From assembly GCF_001650725.1 (NCBI RefSeq), contig NZ_LXVX01000038.1, forward strand, positions 186,001 to 250,000: 64,000 nucleotides of DNA, in the 5' to 3' direction. This document shows, in pieces, positions 51,677 through 59,681 of the stretch (within the stretch, counting starts at the first letter, position 1; every line of letters begins with the position of its first letter). The notes beneath the pieces are model-generated. The model was given only the letters and a program-made list of their open reading frames with translations, did no database searches and was not told the DNA's origin. Source of the DNA: Sphingobium sp. TCM1 (lineage in GTDB: Bacteria; Pseudomonadota; Alphaproteobacteria; Sphingomonadales; Sphingomonadaceae). The position numbers were made by a program, and so were the translations under genes.

Positions 51677-52990
51677 ATGGATTTTACCGTAGACCCCGCG
51701 TTCCAAGCCAAGCTCGACTGGATGCTCGACTTCGTGAAGACCGAATGCGAACCGATCGACCTGCTCTTCCCGCATCATGGCGACCCCTATGATACAAGCA
51801 ATGCCAAGGCGCGCGCCATCATTGCGCCGTTGCAGGACCAGGTGAAGGCGCAGGGCCTGTGGGCCTGCCATCTCGACCCCCATCTGGGCGGCAAGGGCTA
51901 TGGTCAGATGAAGCTCGCCTATATGAACGAGATTATCGGCCGCTCCTATTGGGCGCCGACCATCTTCGGCACCGCCGCGCCTGATACCGGCAATGCCGAG
52001 ATCTTGGCGATGTTCGGCACGCCCGAGCAAAAGGCGCGTTACCTACAGCCACTGCTCGACGGCGACATCGTGTCCTGCTTTTCGATGACCGAGCCACAGG
52101 CGGGGGCCGACCCCAAGGAATTCGAGTGCCGCGCGGCACGCGATGGCGACGAATGGGTGATCGAGGGCTATAAATGGTTCTCATCCAACGCACGCTACGC
52201 ATCGTTCCTGATCGTGATGGCGGTGACAGACCCGGACGCACCAGCGCACAGCCGCATGTCGATGCTGGTCGTGCCGGCGGAAACGCCTGGCATCGAAATC
52301 ATCCGCAATGTCGGCACGATCGGCGACGACCCGCTGGACGACAGCCACGGCATCCACGGCTATATTCATTATAATCAGGTGCGCGTGCCGCTCGACGCGA
52401 TGCTTGGTGCGCCGGGCGACGGCTTCAAGGTCGCGCAGGCGCGGCTAGGCGGCGGCCGCGTCCATCACGCCATGCGGACGGTCGGACGCTGCCAGCGTGC
52501 GTTCGAGATGATGCAGGAGCGCGTCGTGTCGCGCCGCACGCAAGGCAAGCTTCTGGCCGATCACCAGTTCGTGCAGGGCATGATCGCCGACACGGCGATC
52601 GAGATCGAGCAGTTTCGGATGCTGGTGCTGAAGACGGCCTGGGTGATCGACAACGAGCCGCATGGGGCTGCGCGCACGCTGATCGCGATGTGCAAGGTAC
52701 AGATGGCCAAAATCTACCATGACGTGGTGCAGCGCGCGATCCAGATCCACGGCAGCTATGGCGTCACGAACGAAACCGTGCTGTCGGCCATGTGGATGAG
52801 CCTGCCCAGCCTGGCGCTGGCCGACGGGCCAACCGAGGTGCACAAGGTGCAAGTCGCCAAGGCCTATACCCGCAACGCCAGGCCGTCCCAAGGTCTGTTC
52901 CCGACCGAGCACATTCCCGACCGGCTGGCAGCGGTGCGCGCCAGATATGCCGACATCCTGGCCGACTCGACGCTGGAGGTGGCGGCATGA
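51677..52990 (+). CDS. ACAD11/LvaC-like acyl-CoA dehydrogenase
   Basis: 437 residues, longer than ordinary acyl-CoA dehydrogenases and typical of the ACAD11 branch. FSMTEPQAGADPKEFECRA, EGYKWFSSNARYASF, QIHGSYGVTNETVLS and a C-terminal ALADGPTEVHKVQVAK, in which DGPTEV replaces YEGT. Together with the upstream kinase it should convert 4-phosphorylated acyl-CoA toward an enoyl- or 3-hydroxyacyl-CoA. Thirty bases after the kinase with GAGAGGATAGAGTC before the ATG, and overlapping the SDR gene by four. Confidence 0.9.
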   Translation: MDFTVDPAFQAKLDWMLDFVKTECEPIDLLFPHHGDPYDTSNAKARAIIAPLQDQVKAQGLWACHLDPHLGGKGYGQMKLAYMNEIIGRSYWAPTIFGTAAPDTGNAEILAMFGTPEQKARYLQPLLDGDIVSCFSMTEPQAGADPKEFECRAARDGDEWVIEGYKWFSSNARYASFLIVMAVTDPDAPAHSRMSMLVVPAETPGIEIIRNVGTIGDDPLDDSHGIHGYIHYNQVRVPLDAMLGAPGDGFKVAQARLGGGRVHHAMRTVGRCQRAFEMMQERVVSRRTQGKLLADHQFVQGMIADTAIEIEQFRMLVLKTAWVIDNEPHGAARTLIAMCKVQMAKIYHDVVQRAIQIHGSYGVTNETVLSAMWMSLPSLALADGPTEVHKVQVAKAYTRNARPSQGLFPTEHIPDRLAAVRARYADILADSTLEVAA

Positions 52991-53730
52991 GCGATCCGCT
53001 GTTCGACCTGACCGGGAAGGTCGCGCTGGTCACGGGCGGCAGCCGCGGACTGGGACGGGAGATGGTGCTAGCCTTTGCCGAGCATGGCGCGGACCTCATC
53101 ATCGCCAGCCGCAAGCTGGAGGCGTGCGAGGAAGTGGCCGCGCAGGTGCGGGCGAAAGGCCGCAAAGCGCTGGCCTGGTCGGCGCATTGCGGGCGATGGG
53201 ACGATATCGACGCTCTGATCGAGGGCAGCTATGCGCAGTTCGGCAAGGTCGACATTTTGGTCAACAATGCGGGCATGAGTCCCTATTGCCCCAGCCATGA
53301 AGTGACTGAAAAGCTTTTCGACAGCGTGCTGAACCTGAATTTCAAGGGGCCGTTCCGGCTTGCCAGCCAGATCGGCAAGCGGATGTATGATGGCGATGGC
53401 GGCACGATCATCAACATATCATCGACAGGGGGCGTGATGCCGCTGCCGGGAATCATCCCCTACGGCTCATCCAAGGCCGCTCTGAACGCGATGACGCTGT
53501 CGATGGCGCATGAATATGCACCCAAGGTGCGTGTGAATACGCTGTCGGCCGGGCCATTCCTGACCGACATCGCCGATGCCTGGACGCCCGAGGCTCGCGA
53601 GACGGCACGCAATGCCCTGAACCGGCCCGGTCGACCCGAGGAGGTGGTAACGTCAGCGCTCTACCTCGCCAGTCCGGCATCAAGTTACACCACCGGCACG
53701 CTGCTCCGCGTGGACGGCGGCACTTGGTAG
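52987..53730 (+). CDS. SDR oxidoreductase
   Basis: 247 residues from the ATG at 52987, which overlaps the preceding stop. Cofactor motif TGGSRGLG, NNAGMSPYCP, active site IPYGSSKAAL with Tyr and Lys, and SAGPFLTDI. An NAD(P)-dependent alcohol oxidation close to gluconate-5-dehydrogenase- and 3-oxoacyl-reductase-like SDRs. Last gene of the MarR operon, so it may interconvert the 4-keto and 4-hydroxy forms of the acyl-CoA that the kinase uses. That role is inferred from operon content. Confidence 0.9.
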   Translation: MSDPLFDLTGKVALVTGGSRGLGREMVLAFAEHGADLIIASRKLEACEEVAAQVRAKGRKALAWSAHCGRWDDIDALIEGSYAQFGKVDILVNNAGMSPYCPSHEVTEKLFDSVLNLNFKGPFRLASQIGKRMYDGDGGTIINISSTGGVMPLPGIIPYGSSKAALNAMTLSMAHEYAPKVRVNTLSAGPFLTDIADAWTPEARETARNALNRPGRPEEVVTSALYLASPASSYTTGTLLRVDGGTW

Positions 53731-53763
53731 GGCATTGGGTGAGGACAATCCCAAAGGTCCACG

Positions 53764-53795
53764 CACGACCGCACCGCCGGTCGTGATTCGTTTTC
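53764..53795 (+). terminator. Hairpin after the MarR operon
   Basis: Stem CACGACCG (53764-53771) and CGGTCGTG (53778-53785) with a six-base loop, followed by a T-rich stretch, 34 bases after the SDR stop codon. The rest of the gap 53731-54003 has no gene. Confidence 0.6.
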
Positions 53796-53963
53796 TGCCT
53801 ATTTTGTCAGCCACTTGGCCGCGAATAATCTGCCTTCGGAAAGGTCCATTCGTCGCAAAATTCAGTGACCCGCCTCAATTTTCCCAAAAAATCGCTGCGC
53901 ACCCAATCTGCAGCCCATGATCGGACTAGCGCTCAACCTGCGCCCTCGCTACGGGACAAACTT

Positions 53964-53983
53964 ATATAAATAGGTTCCTGTTT
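53964..53983 (+). promoter_or_regulatory. Dyad element upstream of the porin gene
   Basis: ATATAAATAGGTTCCTGTTT. The part AAATAGGTTCCTGTTT is a near-perfect dyad and matches 57248-57263 at 15 of 16 positions. The ATAAATAGGTT portion also fits the cluster-wide site family. Confidence 0.55.
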
Positions 53984-54003
53984 TCGGGTCGGGAGAGTAT
54001 GCA

Positions 54004-55464
54004 TTGCCGTTACTTAGAATGAGCCGCCTTTCGCGTTCAACTCTGTCGTTGGGCGCTCTGGCTGTCACATGCAGCCTGTGCTGGACTGGCGCGGCCAGCG
54101 CCCAGAGCGCGCAGCATGGTCCTGCCGATCCAATGCCGAACAAGGGTGCGACACAGCCTGAACAATCGGACAGGACCGGCTCTCCATTATCGCCCTTATC
54201 ACCGGGATCCTCATCGCTTGCGCCAACGGGCAGGCCGGCAAAACGCAATCCCAAAGACTATGCGCGCTTCGACAAGTTACGCGAACCCATGCTGACAACG
54301 CAGTTCCCGGGCATCATCGACACTATCGTGGGCAATCGCGGCGGCGTTCGCGACGCGCTGGCCGATCACGGCATCGGGGTCGAGATGCAGTCGGCTTCGT
54401 CAGTTCAAACATCTCTGACCGCCACCGGTATGCCGAGCGATCCACAGGTCTACAATGGCCAGAAATTTACGCTGCGCAACAACGCGCTCAACATCTACGT
54501 CACCAAGACGCTGGACGACATCGGCCTGGGCGACACGATGCTGACGGTCGGCGGCGGCTATTCGGTAACAAGCTTCGCCCCCAATGGCCGCAATTCGATC
54601 ACCTTCAAGACGCTGTCCATCTATCATGGCTTCGCCAATCATACGGTGGAGGTGAAAGCGGGCTTCTTGCAGAATTATCTGCATTTCGCGGGTCTTATCA
54701 CCGGCGGGAATCCGACATTGACGACGGGGCTTGTCTCGCTGCTGCCCGTTCAGGCTGGCCTGAGCGCAGAACCGGCCACCACGCCTGGCGTCAACGTCCA
54801 GATCAACGGCAAGAAGGGCCTTTACCTGCTGGGCGGGGTGCAGCGATCGCTCAACCCCCGCGGAATTGCAGAAGAAATCCGAACGAACGGAATCGGCCTT
54901 GATTGGCATCAGCATAATGCCAAAGCTCTTTATATCGGCGAAGTGGGTATCCGGCGCAAAGCATCTCCCACGCAGCGCAGCTTCTGGGCGCGGGCGGGCT
55001 ATCTCTACAACATGTCGGATTATGATCGCTTCCTGGGCGGCAGCGACCATAATTATTCCTATTACGCGCTGATTGATTATCAGGCGACCCGGCCCGACAA
55101 CCAATTGTTCTTCCGAGGCCTTTATCTGGGCGCCAGCTACAGCGCGGCGCGCAAATCAGTCAGCGCTTTCAGCCATGCGGGCGAGATACGGGCCTATTAT
55201 GTTGGCCCATTCAACGCCAGGCCGACCGATTCTTTAAACCTGACCGTCAGTTACAATCGGTTCAGCGAAGACCTGCACGCATCCTATGGGCTGCGCGGAA
55301 TCGACACCGCCCGGCACCAAGTCGGCATATCGGGTGCCTATGCAGTCCATCTGGGCCCCGGCGTCCGTATCGCACCCGCACTGCAATATGTGTTCAACCC
55401 GACGTTCCTACCGGGATACAAGAATGTGCTGCTGGGGTCGGCCTCACTCTATCTGGCGTTCTGA
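54004..55464 (+). CDS. OprB-like outer-membrane porin
   Basis: 486 residues from a TTG at 54004, six bases after GGGAGAG; the ATG at 54019 lacks a ribosome-binding site. A signal peptide of about 34 residues ends AASAQS. A Pro/Ser/Gly-rich linker (about 40-80) leads into FPGIIDTIVGNRGGVRDALADHGIGVE, typical of carbohydrate-selective OprB-type porins, and amphipathic beta strands run to a terminal Phe (LYLAF). It should form a diffusion pore for a small polar substrate. Monocistronic under the dyad at 53968. Confidence 0.82.
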   Translation: MPLLRMSRLSRSTLSLGALAVTCSLCWTGAASAQSAQHGPADPMPNKGATQPEQSDRTGSPLSPLSPGSSSLAPTGRPAKRNPKDYARFDKLREPMLTTQFPGIIDTIVGNRGGVRDALADHGIGVEMQSASSVQTSLTATGMPSDPQVYNGQKFTLRNNALNIYVTKTLDDIGLGDTMLTVGGGYSVTSFAPNGRNSITFKTLSIYHGFANHTVEVKAGFLQNYLHFAGLITGGNPTLTTGLVSLLPVQAGLSAEPATTPGVNVQINGKKGLYLLGGVQRSLNPRGIAEEIRTNGIGLDWHQHNAKALYIGEVGIRRKASPTQRSFWARAGYLYNMSDYDRFLGGSDHNYSYYALIDYQATRPDNQLFFRGLYLGASYSAARKSVSAFSHAGEIRAYYVGPFNARPTDSLNLTVSYNRFSEDLHASYGLRGIDTARHQVGISGAYAVHLGPGVRIAPALQYVFNPTFLPGYKNVLLGSASLYLAF

Positions 55465-55476
55465 AGCATAGGAGTC

Positions 55477-55504
55477 GCTCCAGTCAGGATTGACTGACTG
55501 GAGC
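55477..55504. terminator. Hairpin between the convergent porin and crotonase genes
   Basis: Perfect stem GCTCCAGTCA / TGACTGGAGC with an eight-base loop, 13 bases after the porin stop and 20 bases before the crotonase stop. There is no T run; probably a bidirectional terminator or stabilising hairpin. Confidence 0.6.
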
Positions 55505-55523
55505 CGACTTCCGTCACGCTACA

Positions 55524-56318
55524 TTATTTACCGATGAATACCGGCGCACGCTTGCTCTTTACCGCATCCAGCCCTTCCTTGAAATCCTCCGTGCCCAGCA
55601 GGATCGCCTGGTTGAGGACGTTGGTGGACCATTCCGCCTCCATGGATGTCTCCAACCCGCGATGCAGCGCTTCCTTCACCTGTGCATAGGCGAGGGGAGC
55701 GATGGCGGCGAGTTCCAGCGCCAGTTCCCGGCCGCGATCGGCCAGCGCGTCGATCCCGACCAGTTCGGACGCCAGACCGATCCGCTCAGCCTCCAGCGCC
55801 TTGACTGGCAGGCCGCGCAGCACGATCTGTGTGGCACGGCCAAGGCCGACGAGCCGCGGCAACAGAAAGACGCCACCCAGCGGCGGCATGATGCCCAGTT
55901 TGATCCAGCTTTCCTGAAAGAAGGCATTGTCCGCCACAATGCGGAAGTCGCAGGCGAGCGACAATTCGCAGCCGACGGTGACAGCGGCCCCCTGCACCAA
56001 CGCAACCGTGGGTTTTGGACAATGGTAGATGCGCTTGGCTGCGCCCTGGAAATGGGAGTAGATCTGCGCCTTGATCTGCGGCGCCGGGGTGCGGGTGAGT
56101 TCATCGAGAAAGGCAAAATCGGCGCCCGCGCAGAAATGTTTGCCCGCCGCTGCCAGTACGATCACAGACACGGCAGGGTCGGCAGTCAGCGCGTCCATGC
56201 CCCGACAGATTTCCTCCATAGTCTGCGGGCGCAGCGTATTGCCCTTTTCGGGCCGGTTAAGGGTCAGGGTCCCGATACGGTCGGCGACGGAAAGGGCGAT
56301 ATCCTCATATTGGCTCAT
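55524..56318 (-). CDS. Enoyl-CoA hydratase/isomerase (crotonase) family
   Basis: 264 residues. LNRPEKGNTLRPQTM and FCAGADFAFLDEL form the CoA and oxyanion sites. GAAVTVGCELSLACDFRIVAD has a Glu in the first catalytic position and SWIKLGIMPPLGGVFLLPR covers the second, without Glu. The second acidic residue is missing, so an isomerase or other crotonase reaction is as possible as hydration. GGAG precedes the ATG. Monocistronic, with the regulatory element at 56352 only 34 bases upstream. Confidence 0.87.
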   Translation of the reverse strand: MSQYEDIALSVADRIGTLTLNRPEKGNTLRPQTMEEICRGMDALTADPAVSVIVLAAAGKHFCAGADFAFLDELTRTPAPQIKAQIYSHFQGAAKRIYHCPKPTVALVQGAAVTVGCELSLACDFRIVADNAFFQESWIKLGIMPPLGGVFLLPRLVGLGRATQIVLRGLPVKALEAERIGLASELVGIDALADRGRELALELAAIAPLAYAQVKEALHRGLETSMEAEWSTNVLNQAILLGTEDFKEGLDAVKSKRAPVFIGK

Positions 56319-56351
56319 ACGGGCTCCTCTGATTTATGGATTTTGGCCATA

Positions 56352-56370
56352 ACATAGTTATACAGGTTGG
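56352..56370 (-). promoter_or_regulatory. Regulon element upstream of the crotonase
   Basis: ACATAGTTATACAGGTTGG, nearly the same as the site at 27764 before the FadJ-like gene. Confidence 0.6.
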
Positions 56371-56396
56371 CCAGCCCACCTCGCCTCGCTGACGCC

Positions 56397-57230
56397 TTAT
56401 CGCTGCTTGGTCGGGTCGATCATCGCGATGAAATTGGCGATCTGCTCCTCACCGCCATTGGGGCGCCAGCCGGACACGGCCATCGCGTCGCTGCCGGGGT
56501 CGCTCCCATGACGCATCCGCCCCTTATTGTCCTCCATCGCATCGACGATGAAGCGGGCGGCATCCTCGATCGACCAGATGGTGAAATCGCCCGCGAACAG
56601 TTCGCGCTGACGCTTCGCCATGGCTTCATAGGCAGGATATTCGACCGCGTGTGCGACACGGACCGTAACAGACTCCTTGTTGATACCGGTCTTGACCGCG
56701 CCGGGCAGGATTTCCAGAACGGAGATGCCGAACTGTTCCACCTCAGCCCGCAAGGTTTCGGTAAAGGCCATCATCGCGCCCTTGGTCGCGCGGTAGGGTG
56801 CGAGGAAGGGCATGGGATTATAGATCGACCCGGAATTGATGTTGCAGATCAATCCTTTGTGTCGTGCGCGCATGATCGGGATGGCACGCTGTGTCATGGC
56901 GACATGGCCGAGAAAATTGACTTCGAAATAGAGCCGCCATTCGTCGAGCGGGATATGTTCGATCGGAAGATTCTTGAGGCGGATGCCGGCATTGTTGACC
57001 AGCACGTCGAGATCATCTGGAAAGGCGAAATCGCCCGGCCGGGTTATGTCGAGCACCTGAACGTCGACCGCGCCGGGCAAACCATGCACCGCCTGCTCCA
57101 CATCGGCGCGCTGCGCCTCTTCATAGATGAGCGCCAATGTCCTGTAGCCCCGCCGCGCGGATTCTGCAGCGATGCCAAGGCCGATGCCGCCGCCTGCGCC
57201 AGTCACCGCCATAGTGCCGTCGATCCTCAT
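56397..57230 (-). CDS. SDR oxidoreductase
   Basis: 277 residues from the ATG at 57230, eight bases after AAGGG; a GTG six bases upstream is in frame. Cofactor motif TGAGGGIGLG, NNAGIRLK, active site APYRATKGAM with Tyr and Lys, then EILPGAVKTGI. The C-terminal 60 residues (DAMEDNKGRMRHGSDPGSD) are less common and may shape the substrate pocket. The dyad at 57248 lies 18 bases upstream, so the gene has its own promoter separate from the MFS gene. Confidence 0.87.
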   Translation of the reverse strand: MRIDGTMAVTGAGGGIGLGIAAESARRGYRTLALIYEEAQRADVEQAVHGLPGAVDVQVLDITRPGDFAFPDDLDVLVNNAGIRLKNLPIEHIPLDEWRLYFEVNFLGHVAMTQRAIPIMRARHKGLICNINSGSIYNPMPFLAPYRATKGAMMAFTETLRAEVEQFGISVLEILPGAVKTGINKESVTVRVAHAVEYPAYEAMAKRQRELFAGDFTIWSIEDAARFIVDAMEDNKGRMRHGSDPGSDAMAVSGWRPNGGEEQIANFIAMIDPTKQR

Positions 57231-57247
57231 CCTCACCGCCCTTTCTT

Positions 57248-57263
57248 AAACAGGTTCCTGTTT
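57248..57263 (-). promoter_or_regulatory. Perfect dyad upstream of the SDR gene
   Basis: AAACAGGTTCCTGTTT: a perfect seven-base inverted repeat around TT. It differs from the element at 53968 by one base. Position 18 bases before the start codon suggests repression. Confidence 0.6.
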
Positions 57264-57316
57264 CTGATATGGAAGAATGATCGGGAGAAAAAGGAGAAAT
57301 CGACGAAGCGCATTCG

Positions 57317-58666
57317 TTACCATTCGCCTTCCCGCGCGACGGCCTCGCGCATCGGCGCGAGGCCGATGAAAAAGAGCAGCGCGGTGATCGGGCCAAGGAC
57401 GCCGTAGGTCCAGGCCAGCGCGAGACCGATGCTCGCGTCGGTGGCGAATATATGCTGCGTCAGGAAACCGACCACCGCTGGCCCCAGGGTCATTCCGAAC
57501 AGAGCCACGCTCATCAGATAGAGCGCAGATATCCGCCCGCGCAGGTGCGGCGGCGTCGCGACCTGCACGGCCGACGCGCCGATCGCGCCCATGTTCAGCG
57601 GGAAGATGATGATCAGCGATCCGGCGAAGAACAAGGTCGGGTTCGGCGCAAGATAGGTTGCAACACCGAACAGGCCCATTACGACGCCGCCCACGACATA
57701 ATAGCGGAAATGCGCGTCCCGCTGGCCACGCGCGAACATCCAGTCGACGATGCGTCCGCCGATCAGCAGGGCCGCGACGCCCGTAACCAGACCGAAGGCG
57801 CCCAACGCATAGCCCGCCTGCTGCACGCTCCAGCCGAAGGAACGGATGAGGAAAGTCGGATTCCAGGCAAGCCGCGCATAGACGAGCCCCATGACCAGCG
57901 AGAAACCGAGAATCTGGCAGAAATAGAAGGCCTTGCGACTGGCCATGAAGCGGAACACGTCGCCCCATCCCGCGCCCACGCCGGCCGGTCGCGTGCGCTC
58001 AGGTTCATGGATGAAGATGGCCAGCGCCGCGAGGACGAAGCCTGGCAGCGCGGTGACAACAAAGGCGAACCGCCATGCCTCCAGCCGGCCAAGCAAGGGG
58101 ACGGCAATGCCGTTGGCGGCCATGTGCAGGATATAGCCACCGATCGCCAGAGAGCCTTCCGCGCCAAGCAATGCGCCGATCATGAAGACTCCCAGCGCGA
58201 AGGTCAGACGCCGCTTGGGGAACAGGTCCGACAAGATGGAATAGGCGGCGGGCGCCAGAGCCGCCTCCCCCGCGCCCACGAAAATGCGGGCGATCAATAT
58301 ATGACTGTAGCTGGTGGCGAGACCCGACGCCATGGCGGCGCAGGACCAGATGAGGACGCCGCCCATGACGATCCAGCGGCGCGGATAGCGATCGACAGCC
58401 ATGCCGAGCGGGAGGCCGCACAGAGCGTAAAGCACGGCGAAGGCGAACCCCTGTAGCAGGCTGACCTCGAAATCGCCGACGCCGAATTCCGCGCGGATGG
58501 GCTTGACCATCAGCGATATGATCTGCCGGTCAAGATAGGCCGTCGCAAAGAGCAACATGAGGATTATGGTGCTGGTCCAGGCGACGATCGGCCGGGGATA
58601 GCCGTGATCGTCCATGGGCGTGGCAGCATTTCCCACGCGATTTTCTGCCGTCACCGTACCGCTCAT
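57317..58666 (-). CDS. Spinster-type MFS transporter
   Basis: 449 residues, about 12 membrane segments, with TAYLDRQIISLMVKPIRAEFGVGD near the N-terminus and MAVDRYPRRW after helix 2, both typical of the spinster-like carriers found with sphingomonad catabolic genes. GAGGAGAGGGCAGGTC precedes the ATG. It lies downstream of the GntR gene on the same strand and opposite the TonB receptor at 59682, forming an uptake pair. It is only distantly similar to the carrier at 24277. Confidence 0.9.
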   Translation of the reverse strand: MSGTVTAENRVGNAATPMDDHGYPRPIVAWTSTIILMLLFATAYLDRQIISLMVKPIRAEFGVGDFEVSLLQGFAFAVLYALCGLPLGMAVDRYPRRWIVMGGVLIWSCAAMASGLATSYSHILIARIFVGAGEAALAPAAYSILSDLFPKRRLTFALGVFMIGALLGAEGSLAIGGYILHMAANGIAVPLLGRLEAWRFAFVVTALPGFVLAALAIFIHEPERTRPAGVGAGWGDVFRFMASRKAFYFCQILGFSLVMGLVYARLAWNPTFLIRSFGWSVQQAGYALGAFGLVTGVAALLIGGRIVDWMFARGQRDAHFRYYVVGGVVMGLFGVATYLAPNPTLFFAGSLIIIFPLNMGAIGASAVQVATPPHLRGRISALYLMSVALFGMTLGPAVVGFLTQHIFATDASIGLALAWTYGVLGPITALLFFIGLAPMREAVAREGEW

Positions 58667-58770
58667 GACCTGCCCTCTCCTCGCCGGCCTTTTGCGGCCT
58701 GACCCCTATACGGTAGCGATTTGACGGCAATCCGAAAGCGATTTGTGCGCAATGGCGTAAAGGCGTGGTT

Positions 58771-59535
58771 TCAGTCGAGCGGAAACGGCTTCATCGTGCG
58801 GGTTTCGGGCGGAGTGATTTCATGGAGCCGGTCGAGATAGTAACGCAGATAGCCGTGCCAGCTTTGCGCTGCCGCCTCTCCGTCGCCCGCCTCGATATGG
58901 GCGATCATTTCCTCCTTAATGCGGATTGCGGTCAGGAAACGGCTTTCCTGGTCGGGATCGTGCGGCAGCGCGCGAGACAGGACGGATAGCTGCATGTCGG
59001 CAATCTCGCCGATCACCAGACACAGGAGCCGCAGCGATTCGCTGCCGCAATTGCGCACGAGCAACTCGCGAAAATCGCGGCCGCGCTGGTAGAAGCTCGG
59101 CCGGTCATGGACGATGAAACGCTGCGACGCGGCATTTTGTGCGAGTTGGGACAGTATCTCGCGGGTGCCATGGCGGGTGAAGGAGCGGACCGCGGCAGGT
59201 TCGATCGTCATGCGCGTCTCGAAAACTTCGGTGATCGTCGCATTGCGCATTTGCAGGAACACGCCCGCGAACAGGGCGATTCGGCTGGGATCGGGCGGAA
59301 CGACCCGCGCGCCGCCCCGATTGCCGCGCTGGATTTCCAGCAATCCTTCCGATTGGAGGATGCGCAAGGCTTCGCGGCAGGACGGGCGCGACACGCCGAA
59401 CCGCTCCATCAATTGATGTTCGGCCGGCAGCATCTGCCCCACGCCCCAGGTGCCGGCGGCAATTTCGCTGCGCAGCGTGGAGGCGATCTGGTCCGCGACG
59501 TTGCGCGAGGGAAGCAAGGAATAGTCGGCGGTCAT
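58771..59535 (-). CDS. GntR-family transcriptional regulator (FCD domain)
   Basis: 254 residues. Winged helix: VADQIASTLRSEIAAGTWGVGQMLPAEHQLMERFGVSRPSCREALRILQSEGLLEIQRG-type layout with the wing at RGNRGGARV. The FCD effector domain follows (IEPAAVRSFTRHG, FRELLVRNCGSE, HIEAGDGEAAAQSW). It lies between the MFS gene and the divergent TonB receptor and probably controls both. A sequence in the divergent gap, ATTGACAATTGTG near 59611-59623, has the ACAATTGT palindrome that FCD proteins can recognise. Independent of the cluster-wide element. Confidence 0.9.
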   Translation of the reverse strand: MTADYSLLPSRNVADQIASTLRSEIAAGTWGVGQMLPAEHQLMERFGVSRPSCREALRILQSEGLLEIQRGNRGGARVVPPDPSRIALFAGVFLQMRNATITEVFETRMTIEPAAVRSFTRHGTREILSQLAQNAASQRFIVHDRPSFYQRGRDFRELLVRNCGSESLRLLCLVIGEIADMQLSVLSRALPHDPDQESRFLTAIRIKEEMIAHIEAGDGEAAAQSWHGYLRYYLDRLHEITPPETRTMKPFPLD

Positions 59536-59610
59536 GACCCTACTTCTAGGAAGGGCCGCCAGGCTTTGCCAGCCCGCACATTTATATCGCTATCGATTTG
59601 TGTCTATCCG

Positions 59611-59623
59611 ATTGACAATTGTG
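59611..59623 (+). promoter_or_regulatory. Candidate GntR operator in the regulator/TonB receptor gap
   Basis: ATTGACAATTGTG with the palindrome ACAATTGT, in the 146-base divergent gap. TAKCGATTTG occurs both here (near 59592) and before the MFS gene (near 58716), hinting at shared control. Confidence 0.35.
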
Positions 59624-59681
59624 CCGCGCTGTAGTTTCTCGACGGCATAAAAGACGAAGAAGACAGGATGGGAGAGAGATG

